A DNA stretch of 24,459 nucleotides from JAEVZK01 sp038202925. GTDB taxonomy: Bacteria > Armatimonadota > Fimbriimonadia > Fimbriimonadales > Fimbriimonadaceae. Within the stretch, counting starts at the first letter, position 1, and each line of letters starts with the position of its first letter. Shown here piece by piece: positions 1 through 6,840 of the stretch. A program made the translations under genes and the position numbers. Under the pieces are notes generated by a model. The model searched no databases. It had not been told where the DNA came from and was given only the letters and a program-made list of their open reading frames with translations. The stretch is taken from assembly GCA_038202925.1 (NCBI GenBank), contig JBBREM010000032.1, positions 1-24,459 on the forward strand, given 5' to 3'.

Positions 1-334
1 GGTCGCGAAATATCATCAATGCGCACTGCTCAAGGGCCCATTCACCATCGCCGGTGAGCCGGGGCAGCCGTTGGTGGTCAACACCACTGGCAACCCAGGG
101 ATGGCGACCGGCGGCATGGGCGACGTGCTCAGCGGCATCATCGGAACGCTCGTCGCCCAGGACCTCCCGAGTTACTACGCGGCTGCATGCGGGGTGCACT
201 GGCATGGCCTCGCCGCCGATCTCGCCGCATGCGAAATTGGCCCAATCGGCTACTCGGCCACCGATGTTGTCAACAAACTTCCGCAGGCGCGGGTTAGAAT
301 CGTTGCAAGTTGCGATTGCAAATCTCCTTGCTAA
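1..334 (+). CDS. nnrD: ADP-dependent NAD(P)H-hydrate dehydratase, C-terminal end (partial)
   Basis: The frame is open from the window edge (codons begin at base 2) to the TAA at 332-334, so the gene starts outside. It encodes about 110 residues carrying the ribokinase-like signature of the YjeF C-terminal domain: a LLKG segment, then GNPGMATGGMGDVLSGI with the catalytic-type GxGD. The family repairs damaged NAD(P)HX, dehydrating the hydrate using ADP or ATP in the cytoplasm. In many bacteria this domain is fused behind an epimerase domain (NnrE); whether that is so here cannot be seen. The gene end overlaps the TTG start of the next gene by 25 nt. Family assignment is firm; the gene symbol is by family. 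Confidence 0.88.
   Translation, partial: VAKYHQCALLKGPFTIAGEPGQPLVVNTTGNPGMATGGMGDVLSGIIGTLVAQDLPSYYAAACGVHWHGLAADLAACEIGPIGYSATDVVNKLPQARVRIVASCDCKSPC
295..300 (+). promoter_or_regulatory. Candidate -10 hexamer (TAGAAT) for a leaderless transcript
   Basis: TAGAAT matches TATAAT at five of six bases and ends 9 nt before the TTG start at 310; there is no Shine-Dalgarno sequence in between. I see no convincing -35 element at 17 nt. The inference rests on the same arrangement recurring at other starts in this window. Confidence 0.35.
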
Positions 335-1491
335 TTCTTTGCGCGGCTGCCCTTAGTTCGGCGCAGCTCAAGCTCACACTTGCCTTCGAGTCCACATCTC
401 CGCACGAGGTGTTCGTAGCCAAGGTGATCCCCCCGTCGCCTCCCGTCGAGTCCGTGAAGGCAGATGGGAATCACCTCGAATACTCGCTGGGCGGCTTCGA
501 TGGTGAAGACAGGGTGTACATCTGGAACCGGACGACCAACAACATCGCGTCGAAGGCGATCAAAGACATCCTCGGAGGTGCTTGGACCGTTAAGGCGTCC
601 GACTACACCTTGGTGGGGCTGATTCATGTGAGAGCCGAGCACAAGGGGCTCCCGCTGCAGGCGGCCAAAATCAGTATTAGTAGCAAGAGCAAATCACAAG
701 AAAAATTGCTCGATCCAAGCTCGAAAGGCGAACTGCTGTTCTTCGGCTACCCCTCTGGAGAACTGCAGGTGAAGGTCGCTTACAACACGTCCGATCAGAA
801 GCAGGCCTCTCAGATCATCGCCTTCCCTGTCGCGATTTCGCGGGAGAGACCGGAGCCGGCGCTGGTGGTTTCCGTGCCAGACGAAGTTGCCACCGTCGCC
901 GACACCGTTCCAGTCAAAACCCCTGCTCAAAGCGCCGCAAGTAGCGGAGGTGGAGGCAATGCGATTGTGTACATCGTCGCGCTGCTGCTCGTGTGCGGCG
1001 TTGGATATGTTTTTCTTGTGTTGATGAAGAAGCATCCGGAGGCGGTCGAGGAGCGACTCAAGCAGCTTGGCGTTCAGATCCCCGATCAGCACCAGCCTCA
1101 AGACTTGACTCCTCCGCCGGTGCCGATCGCCGCCCCGATTCCGCAGGAGAAAATCATGCTCGGGGACGGCGATCCCGCCCCCATATCCGCACCCATTCCT
1201 GTAGCGACCGGAGAACCTGGGCTCACACGAGATACCGGCGAGCGCTTCTCGATCCAGGAGGGCGAGACGATTCTTGGCCGAGAAGATGGATTGGCGCTAA
1301 GCCTTCCTGGCGAATCAACTATTTCACGCAGACACGCGTCCATTACCCGGAACGGCGACAACGTCGTGGTTCAAGACCTGGGAAGCACCAACGGGACGTT
1401 CATAAACGGTGGCCGTCTCGAAAATGAAGCAACCTTGAAGCCGGGCGACGACGTGCAGTTCGGCTCCGTGCGGTTCCGATTCGAAGGCTAG
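310..1491 (+). CDS. Signal-peptide, single-pass membrane protein with C-terminal FHA domain
   Basis: 393 residues from a TTG start. TTG at 310 is preferred because an in-frame TAG lies at 295-297 and this start gives a complete signal peptide (residues 1-19, ending SSAQ). Residues 20-215 form a beta-rich extracytoplasmic region I do not recognise. A membrane helix spans about 218-238, followed by a Pro-rich cytoplasmic linker and an FHA domain at about 312-393. FHA hallmarks are all present: GR at 323-324, SRRH at 339-342 and GSTNGTFIN at 358-366, so phosphothreonine binding is expected. The topology is N-out/C-in, suited to coupling an outside sensor to a cytoplasmic phospho-partner. The next FHA gene follows after 2 nt, implying an operon. 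The ligand and the role are unknown. Confidence 0.85.
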   Translation: MRLQISLLILCAAALSSAQLKLTLAFESTSPHEVFVAKVIPPSPPVESVKADGNHLEYSLGGFDGEDRVYIWNRTTNNIASKAIKDILGGAWTVKASDYTLVGLIHVRAEHKGLPLQAAKISISSKSKSQEKLLDPSSKGELLFFGYPSGELQVKVAYNTSDQKQASQIIAFPVAISRERPEPALVVSVPDEVATVADTVPVKTPAQSAASSGGGGNAIVYIVALLLVCGVGYVFLVLMKKHPEAVEERLKQLGVQIPDQHQPQDLTPPPVPIAAPIPQEKIMLGDGDPAPISAPIPVATGEPGLTRDTGERFSIQEGETILGREDGLALSLPGESTISRRHASITRNGDNVVVQDLGSTNGTFINGGRLENEATLKPGDDVQFGSVRFRFEG

Positions 1492-1493
1492 CA

Positions 1494-2906
1494 ATGGGTA
1501 GGTTGACGTTCAAGATGGTGGTTGGTGGACTGGCCGCATTGGCCGGCTGGGCAATCATCGAGCCCACGAATCCCTGGACCTCCGCTCATGCCCCGAATAA
1601 CGACGAGTGGGGCATGTTCGAGGTCCGCCTGCTGCTCACGGTTGGTCTCCTTCTCGGGTTGGCCTTGGGCGCATTGGACGGCTGGATGCAGGGAGGCAAG
1701 GTCCACACGCTTCGCGGCGCAGCTCTGGGGGCATTGTTCGGCTGCATCGGCATCATGCTCGGGTATTCGATCGGCGGCCATCTCGCAACTTCTGTATTCG
1801 GGGGCGTGAGGGATGGGATCGATCCCGTGGCGCTCTTCTCACGGGCCTTCGCCATCGCGCCGGCAGGCGCGCTGCTGGGCGCCGGAGTTGGCGCGAGCAC
1901 CCTAAACGCGCGCAGAACTTGGCAGAGCCTGGTCGGCGGAGCGCTCGGCGGTGCCGCAGGCGGATTGCTTTTCAACGTCATCGGCTCGATCGTCGGCCCC
2001 TTTGCGGTCGCGATGCAAGGCCCGACCCACGGTGCTCAGGTCGAGATTGGCCAGCTACCGCGAGCCCTCGCCATGCTCGCCATCGGCGCATTTATCGGGC
2101 TATTTATTGGCTTGATCGAACTCGTGAGCCGCACCGCTTGGGTGCGGCTCGTGCTCGGCCGCAACGAAGGCAAGGAGTGGCCTATCGACGCTGCCCAGAC
2201 GTTCATCGGACGCAAGGAGGGTGCCAACATCCCCCTGTTCGGCGATCCCAACGTTGCGCCGATGCACGCTTGCATCATTCGTCAAGGGCCGGGGCAATAC
2301 ATGCTCGCCGATGGCGGGTCGCCGATCGGCACCTTTCTGAATGGGCAGCGCGTGCAGCAGGTGCCGCTCTTCCACGGCGCGACGATCCAGGTCGGCTCGT
2401 TCCAGCTTCAGTTTCTGATGAAGCACGGCGCCGCGCCGGTTCGCGGACCCGAGATGTACCCCGGCCAAGCCTACGCGCCGACGCCGCCACAACCTCAGCC
2501 GCAGCAAGTCGGCGTAGCCTATTCCCCAGGCGGACTTTATAGCGGCGGACCTGCGCCAACTTCGCAGCCAACCTTAGCGTATCAGCCCCAAAGCATGCCC
2601 ACTCAGGCCTACGCGGCGGCGGGATTCACCCTTGCCGCCATCGACGGGCCACTCGCCGGCCAGCGCTTCCCAGTGAGCCAACCGATCGAGGTCGGCCGGG
2701 AGGGAGCGGGCATTGCAGTGGGCTTCGATGCCAACGCCTCGCGGCGGCACGCGACGATCTCGCCCTCTCCAGGCGGCCTCATGGTGACCGATCTTGGAAG
2801 TACGAACGGAACTTTCGTCAACGGCCAACGCGTCCAGACTGCAAGCGCTAAGATCGGTGACGTAATAAAGATCGGTGCGACAAGCTTTCGAGTCGACGCA
2901 GCATAA
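1494..2906 (+). CDS. Multi-pass membrane protein with two C-terminal FHA domains
   Basis: 470 residues. The first ~220 are hydrophobic and Gly/Ala-rich, with perhaps five or six membrane helices (about 8-22, 45-63, 77-97, 118-136, 148-172, 190-212). FHA-like domain 1 (about 228-310) has GR at 239-240 and GTFLNG at 279-284, but the usual SRxH is reduced to a lone His (APMH, 255-258), so phospho-binding is doubtful. A Pro/Gln/Tyr-rich linker (about 318-376) leads to FHA domain 2 (377-470), which is canonical: GR 401-402, SRRH 416-419, GSTNGTFVN 435-443. An AAGG lies 7 nt before the ATG. The gene starts 2 nt after the preceding FHA gene and is probably co-translated. It is likely a membrane scaffold for phosphoproteins; the partner is unknown. 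Confidence 0.83.
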   Translation: MGRLTFKMVVGGLAALAGWAIIEPTNPWTSAHAPNNDEWGMFEVRLLLTVGLLLGLALGALDGWMQGGKVHTLRGAALGALFGCIGIMLGYSIGGHLATSVFGGVRDGIDPVALFSRAFAIAPAGALLGAGVGASTLNARRTWQSLVGGALGGAAGGLLFNVIGSIVGPFAVAMQGPTHGAQVEIGQLPRALAMLAIGAFIGLFIGLIELVSRTAWVRLVLGRNEGKEWPIDAAQTFIGRKEGANIPLFGDPNVAPMHACIIRQGPGQYMLADGGSPIGTFLNGQRVQQVPLFHGATIQVGSFQLQFLMKHGAAPVRGPEMYPGQAYAPTPPQPQPQQVGVAYSPGGLYSGGPAPTSQPTLAYQPQSMPTQAYAAAGFTLAAIDGPLAGQRFPVSQPIEVGREGAGIAVGFDANASRRHATISPSPGGLMVTDLGSTNGTFVNGQRVQTASAKIGDVIKIGATSFRVDAA

Positions 2907-2957
2907 TTTTGGAGCGCGCGAATTCATTTGGCGAAGAAGCCGCCCTTCGAAAGAACT

Positions 2958-2963
2958 TACAAT
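2958..2963 (+). promoter_or_regulatory. Candidate -10 hexamer (TACAAT) for the VWA gene
   Basis: TACAAT (five of six to TATAAT) ends 8 nt before the ATG at 2972. The short AGAAG between them is a weak ribosome site, so either a leaderless transcript or a weak SD is possible. Confidence 0.35.
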
Positions 2964-2971
2964 AGAAGCAC

Positions 2972-4336
2972 ATGGCAGACCCCACCCAGCGCCTCGACCC
3001 GAACCGCACGATGCTCACCGGCGACCCCTTGCGGACGCAGGCGATGGGCGCGTTCGATCCCCTGAAGACGAGCGCGATGCAGCCGGTCGTCACCGGGCCT
3101 GCCCTACGCGCGGAGATCATCCCTGGGCGCGACTGCACGATGGCGAACGGTCCGGCGCGTGAGCAATATGTCGTGGAGTTCGTAGCCGCAGGCGGAGCGC
3201 TGGATGGCGGATTCGGCGTCGGTGCCCGCACCCCGCTCAATTTGTGCCTCGTCATCGACCGATCTGGTTCGATGGAGGGTCCCCCGCTCGACTATGTGAA
3301 GCAGGCCTGCAGCCATGTCGTCGATCTGCTCTCGCCGGACGACGTGCTCAGCATCGTCACGTTTGAAGAGACCGTCGACGTGCTCATGCCGCCCCAGCGC
3401 GTCACCAACCGCCAGGCGATCAAAGACGGCATCGCGCGCATCATGCCGGGCAATACGACGAATCTGTACGACGGCCTGATGCTCGGGGCTCAGCAGGTGA
3501 TGTCGATTACGGATCCCGGCCGCGCGACGCGGCTCGTGGTCCTGACCGACGGCGATCCCACGGCGGGAATCAAGGATCACCACGCCCTCGTGGCCCACGC
3601 CGGCGAGATCAAGCAGCGCGGCATCACGTCGACTTTCCTCGGATTCGGCCCGGATTACAACGAGGAGCTGCTCGCCTCAATGGCCAAGCGCGCGGGCGGC
3701 AACTACTACTACATCCCGCAGCCTGAACTGATCCCGGAGGTTTTCCGCACCGAGCTCGAGAAGCTGATGACGGTCGTTGCCCGCAATTTGAGCCTCACGG
3801 TGAAGCTGTCGAGGTGGGTCGCCATGCGATCTCCCCAAAGCGCAACCAGTGGCGAGGTCACCGTTTCGCTGGCCGACATGGAGCGAGGCACCACTTTGCA
3901 GCAGGTCTTCGACTTCGACTTCACCAATCACCCGCTCGGCTGGTACCGCGTCGCCGCCGGGAAGCTGAGCTATGACGACATCACGACGGGCAAGCTGGAG
4001 ACCCTGGACCTCGACTTCGTGATCGAGTTCACGGCGGACTCCGCGCGCTACTCTGCGTCGCAGAACCCCCGCGTTGCTCAAGCCGCTCAGCTTATCGCCG
4101 CCAGCCGGGTCGTTGAGAAGACGATCATGGGGCTGAAGACCGGCATGATCACCTCCCTGGCCGCCGTTCAGGAACTGCAGAAGACGCAAATGCTGCTAAT
4201 GAAGGAAGGCCGCACCGCCGAGGCGCAGGAAGTCACGATGGCGCTCAGGGCGATCCAGAGCGGCGACACCGGCCAGGCCGAGAAGACGCTCATGGGCACG
4301 ATGCTGCAGCTCGATCAGGGCAAGCGGCAATCGTAG
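2972..4336 (+). CDS. Cytoplasmic von Willebrand factor A (VWA) domain protein with DPx[RK]T repeats
   Basis: 454 residues with no signal peptide or membrane helix. The VWA domain (about 88-270) has a complete metal-ion-dependent adhesion site: DRSGS (D96, S98, S100), a Thr in NTTN (161-164) and D193 in LTDGD. It should therefore bind a divalent ion and a protein ligand. The C-terminal ~180 residues, with a beta part then helical segments, resemble the tail of other bacterial YfbK-like VWA proteins; this is weak recognition. The N-terminus carries three similar peptides, DPNRT, DPLRT and DPLKT, at residues 9-13, 18-22 and 29-33. These look like a tandem phosphorylation or docking tail. Two FHA genes lie directly upstream, 65 nt away, which suggests this tail may be their ligand (inference). 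Confidence 0.86.
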   Translation: MADPTQRLDPNRTMLTGDPLRTQAMGAFDPLKTSAMQPVVTGPALRAEIIPGRDCTMANGPAREQYVVEFVAAGGALDGGFGVGARTPLNLCLVIDRSGSMEGPPLDYVKQACSHVVDLLSPDDVLSIVTFEETVDVLMPPQRVTNRQAIKDGIARIMPGNTTNLYDGLMLGAQQVMSITDPGRATRLVVLTDGDPTAGIKDHHALVAHAGEIKQRGITSTFLGFGPDYNEELLASMAKRAGGNYYYIPQPELIPEVFRTELEKLMTVVARNLSLTVKLSRWVAMRSPQSATSGEVTVSLADMERGTTLQQVFDFDFTNHPLGWYRVAAGKLSYDDITTGKLETLDLDFVIEFTADSARYSASQNPRVAQAAQLIAASRVVEKTIMGLKTGMITSLAAVQELQKTQMLLMKEGRTAEAQEVTMALRAIQSGDTGQAEKTLMGTMLQLDQGKRQS

Positions 4337-4391
4337 GCGCGAAAGCGCCTGTAGCCGCGAAGCGCCTGTAGCCGCCGGTCTTTAGCCGGCG
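4336..4391 (+). repeat. GC-rich hairpins and 17-nt-period direct repeat after the VWA gene
   Basis: A perfect 5-bp stem with a GAAA loop (GGCGC-GAAA-GCGCC, 4336-4349) begins on the last base of the VWA stop codon. The 14-mer GCGCCTGTAGCCGC occurs at 4345-4358 and again at 4362-4375. A second hairpin, CGCCGG (4373-4378) with CCGGCG (4386-4391), has a 7-nt loop. There is no T-run, so it is not a typical intrinsic terminator. It looks like a REP-type extragenic repeat that could protect the transcript 3' end. Confidence 0.6.
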
Positions 4392-4479
4392 AGACTTGGA
4401 GGCATGCCCCGGCTGATCGGGGCGAGTACAGCCCTTCGGACTCCCTCGAAAAAAACTTACGCAAAGGCTCCGCCTTTTC

Positions 4480-4544
4480 TTAACCACAGAGGGCACAGAA
4501 GTCGCAGAATCCTTCAGCGATCTTTCTGCGTATTCTGCGGTTAA
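4480..4544. repeat. Dispersed palindromic repeat (ACCACAGAGGGCACAG type), copy 1
   Basis: The 21-nt arm at 4480-4500 pairs imperfectly (16 of 21) with the arm at 4524-4544; both outer ends read TTAACC inward. The first 20 nt recur in inverted orientation at 11609-11628. The sequence is non-coding, lies between genes on opposite strands and is MITE- or REP-like. I recall similar sequences scattered through several environmental bacterial genomes, but cannot check this here. Confidence 0.6.
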
Positions 4545-4576
4545 TCCCCGGTAGGGGCCTCGCCCTTCTTGAGGAT

Positions 4577-5473
4577 CTAGACGCTGCTGAATTGTTGGCC
4601 CGTGATTCGCTCGAACGCCTCGATATACTTCTGCCGAGTTTTCGCTACGATCTCGGCGGGCAAAACCGGCCCGGGCGGTTGCTTGTTCCAAGAATTGGAC
4701 TCGAGATAATCGCGCACAAACTGCTTGTCAAAACTCGGCTGAGTTTTGCCTGGTTCGTAATGATCGGCGCTCCAGAACCGCGAGCTATCCGGCGTCAGCG
4801 CTTCGTCGATCCAGATAATCCCATCCGAAGTTTCCCCGAACTCGAACTTCGTGTCGGCCAGGATCAACCCTGCCGACACGCAATGCTTCGATGCCTCGCG
4901 ATAAAGGGCCAGAGTCTTGTCCGCCAGCAACATGGCATTTTCCCGGCCGACAAGGTCACACGCCTGGCCGAAACTGATATTCTCGTCGTGGCCCTCCTCA
5001 GCTTTGGTAGCTGGCGTAAAGATTGGCTCCGGCAACTTGTCTGATTCCCGCAGGCTCTCCGGCAGTTGCAGGCCGTGAACGCCTGGCCCTTCCGACCGGT
5101 ACTCCTTAAGAAGCGAGCCGGAAATGTAGCCGCGCGCAACGCATTCGACGGGCAGCGGCTTCGTCTTGCGCGCCAACGTGGTCCGACCCGCAAGTTCCGG
5201 ATGCTCTCCCCCCAGCCTGGCCGCAATGACGTGGTCGTCGGTGGAGATCACGTGATGGCTGCATATGTGGCCCAGTTTCTCAAACCAGAACGCGCTGAGT
5301 TGGTTGAGAATCTTCCCCTTGTCGGGCACACCGTTGGCCATCACCACGTCGAAGGCCGACAGACGATCTGTCGCCACAATCAGCAGTTCGTCGCCCAAAT
5401 CGTACACGTCGCGCACCTTGCCCGACCGCGGCGGAGGTAGCCCAGGAATAGCGGTGTGGAGCAGTTCAGCCAT
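4577..5473 (-). CDS. purC: Phosphoribosylaminoimidazole-succinocarboxamide synthase (SAICAR synthetase)
   Basis: 298 residues, close to the ~300-residue Ade1-like form rather than the shorter ~240-residue form. It ligates aspartate to CAIR using ATP in de novo purine synthesis, in the cytoplasm. Visible motifs are SGKVRDVYDLGD at 17-28 (nucleotide-binding beta hairpin), VECVARGYISGS at 109-120 (family signature), LADTKFEFG at 204-212 and DEALTPDSSR at 222-231. It is a single gene, divergent from the TrmB-like regulator with 75 nt between starts. No other pur genes are in view. There is no SD; CATACT lies 7 nt before the ATG. Confidence 0.95.
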   Translation of the reverse strand: MAELLHTAIPGLPPPRSGKVRDVYDLGDELLIVATDRLSAFDVVMANGVPDKGKILNQLSAFWFEKLGHICSHHVISTDDHVIAARLGGEHPELAGRTTLARKTKPLPVECVARGYISGSLLKEYRSEGPGVHGLQLPESLRESDKLPEPIFTPATKAEEGHDENISFGQACDLVGRENAMLLADKTLALYREASKHCVSAGLILADTKFEFGETSDGIIWIDEALTPDSSRFWSADHYEPGKTQPSFDKQFVRDYLESNSWNKQPPGPVLPAEIVAKTRQKYIEAFERITGQQFSSV

Positions 5474-5496
5474 TGCCGCGAGTATGGCAAATCAAA

Positions 5497-5542
5497 TTGA
5501 CAATAAAAGCAGTAGCAAGAACTACTACTAGCATGATTTAAT
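5497..5542 (+). promoter_or_regulatory. Divergent purC/TrmB intergenic promoter region
   Basis: A perfect TTGACA (5497-5502) and the hexamer TTTAAT (5537-5542), which ends 6 nt before the regulator ATG, lie in an AT-rich stretch. They are 34 nt apart, so they are not one promoter. AGTAG (5511-5515) and CTACT (5522-5526) form a small inverted repeat with a 6-nt loop, a possible operator. The evidence for each element is weak. Confidence 0.3.
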
Positions 5543-5548
5543 AGTCGC

Positions 5549-6322
5549 ATGCCCGTTGAGCCATCGAACATCCTGGTCCCTTTTGGCTTCACCAGCCTCG
5601 AATCCGAAATCTACGCCTTTCTCCTCAAACAATCTCCCGCCACAGGTTACAAAGTGGCTCAATCGATTGGTAAAGCGGCGGCCAATACCTACAAGGCGTT
5701 GGAGTCCCTTCAACAGAAGGGTGCAGTGCTCGTCGACCAGGGCGGCAACCGCATGTGCCGGGCGGTTTCTTCGGATGAGTTGCTCTCACGACTAACACGC
5801 GATTTTGAGTGGAAAAGGGCGGAGGCAGAGCTTGAGCTTTCGCGCATGAACCGCTCCAGCGCCGACGAGCGCGTCTACGCTCTCCGCTCACGCGCGCAGT
5901 GCATCGAGCGAGCCCGGACCATGCTCGGCAACGCCGTTCAGATGGCGCTTGTCGTGGGCGCGCCGAGCGCCTTGCAGGAACTCAGCGACGGGTTCGCCGC
6001 GGCGGCGCGGAGCGGGGCCGAGGTGGTGATCGGCAGCTGGGAAGTGCTGGCCTTGCCGGATGTCGAGGAGATCATGATCCCCGTCAACCCAGCGGCGACG
6101 ATGGAGGATATGCGGCTCGTGGTGGATGGCAGCGAGATGCTTTGCGCCCTCTTCCAGCGCGGTACCGACGAGGTTATCCAGGCCATCTGGACGCAAAGCC
6201 CCTACTTATCCATCACCACCCATCGCGGCCTCGCCGCCGAGCTTGCCCTCTTCGATCGTCGGCACCAATACCGGCAGGCCGAGAGCACCCTCGGGTTCCG
6301 CAAAGTTTTCTCCGCCGCTTAG
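5549..6322 (+). CDS. TrmB-like transcriptional regulator
   Basis: 257 residues. An N-terminal winged helix-turn-helix (about 9-70) includes LESEIYAFLL, GYKVAQSIGK and a NTYKALESLQQKG recognition region, typical of the TrmB family. A helical linker (75-110) precedes an effector-like alpha/beta domain (about 115-245). TrmB proteins usually sense sugars and control sugar uptake or central metabolism. No sugar transporter is adjacent, so the target is unknown; the divergent purC or the gene itself are candidates. The stop codon abuts the stop codon of hicA on the other strand with no base between them. The family call is good; the ligand is unknown. Confidence 0.8.
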   Translation: MPVEPSNILVPFGFTSLESEIYAFLLKQSPATGYKVAQSIGKAAANTYKALESLQQKGAVLVDQGGNRMCRAVSSDELLSRLTRDFEWKRAEAELELSRMNRSSADERVYALRSRAQCIERARTMLGNAVQMALVVGAPSALQELSDGFAAAARSGAEVVIGSWEVLALPDVEEIMIPVNPAATMEDMRLVVDGSEMLCALFQRGTDEVIQAIWTQSPYLSITTHRGLAAELALFDRRHQYRQAESTLGFRKVFSAA

Positions 6323-6547
6323 TTACCGCTTTAGGGCCGCGAGGAATGCATCCAACTCGATCCCGGAACGCCGGATTAGCCCACGAAGCAGGCCCGGGGC
6401 GAGCTCGCGATGGTTAGGCACTGAGAGGGGAGTGCGACTCGGATGGTATAGGATGACGTGGCTTCCCGTCTGGTGGTCCTCCACATATCCGAAATGGATG
6501 AAACCCTGGACGGCATGCGCTCCGGAGACTCCAGACAGCCTGCCCAC
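6323..6547 (-). CDS. hicA: HicA-like toxin (type II toxin-antitoxin mRNA interferase)
   Basis: 74 residues from a GTG start that directly follows the hicB stop codon with no gap. The start is set by homology: GRLSGVSG is the usual HicA beginning. Family features are the dsRNA-binding-like fold with GSHVIL, in which H30 is the catalytic His position, and VPNHRELAPGLLRGLIRR at 43-60. HicA proteins cleave mRNA independently of the ribosome until bound by HicB. The protein looks complete. It is convergent and contiguous with the TrmB-like gene. Confidence 0.9.
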   Translation of the reverse strand: MGRLSGVSGAHAVQGFIHFGYVEDHQTGSHVILYHPSRTPLSVPNHRELAPGLLRGLIRRSGIELDAFLAALKR

Positions 6548-6766
6548 CTAGACCGCAATCTCGGCAACGTGCGCCGGTCTTTCGCTGGGTGTGTAGGCTT
6601 GTCCCCGCTTGGCTAAGACCGCAAGGTAACCGGCAATTGCGTCTCTGATGTTTTCGGTGGCCTCCTCGAGAGTCTTGCCTTGACTCAGGCACCCGGGCAA
6701 CTCTGGCACCTCCGCGACGTATCCTTTGTATTCCGGGTCGTACAGGAAGAGAACCTGAAACTTCAC
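6548..6766 (-). CDS. hicB: HicB-like antitoxin
   Basis: An ATG at 6775 would give 75 residues, but the GTG at 6766 (72 residues, beginning MKFQVLFLYD) matches the usual HicB start better. It also lies 7 nt after a perfect TATAAT that contains the upstream ATG. The protein is a short HicB domain with YVAEVPELPGCLSQGKTLEE and no obvious C-terminal helix-turn-helix or ribbon-helix-helix segment. It neutralises HicA, the next gene; here the antitoxin precedes the toxin, the reverse of the E. coli hicAB order. Start choice 0.65, family 0.9. Confidence 0.88.
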   Translation of the reverse strand: MKFQVLFLYDPEYKGYVAEVPELPGCLSQGKTLEEATENIRDAIAGYLAVLAKRGQAYTPSERPAHVAEIAV

Positions 6767-6773
6767 GCTTTCC

Positions 6774-6796
6774 ATTATAAGCCTGCTAGGGCTTAT
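6774..6796 (-). promoter_or_regulatory. hicBA promoter -10 (TATAAT) overlapped by a palindrome (candidate operator)
   Basis: A perfect TATAAT on the minus strand (6774-6779) sits 7 nt before the GTG start of hicB. The inverted repeat ATAAGCC (6777-6783) / GGCTTAT (6790-6796), with a 6-nt centre, overlaps the -10 box. A bound antitoxin complex there would block RNA polymerase, which fits the autoregulation known for HicAB modules. Confidence 0.5.
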
Positions 6797-6840
6797 CGGG
6801 GAGCTTTAAGCCTGCGGCGGGTACCCTATCTCTCGCCCCC

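Noticed and set aside
1607..2542. Plus-strand 311-codon frame inside the second FHA gene
   Set aside because: Arg/His-rich shadow in another phase; the 1494-2906 frame encodes membrane helices and FHA motifs.
4290..4691. Minus-strand frame (133 codons) across the repeat region after the VWA gene
   Set aside because: It spans hairpins and the dispersed repeat and has no coding character; the region is treated as non-coding.
5521..5531. Short ACT triplet run near the TrmB-like start as a possible microsatellite
   Set aside because: Only three units, too short to be meaningful; noted only as part of a weak inverted repeat.
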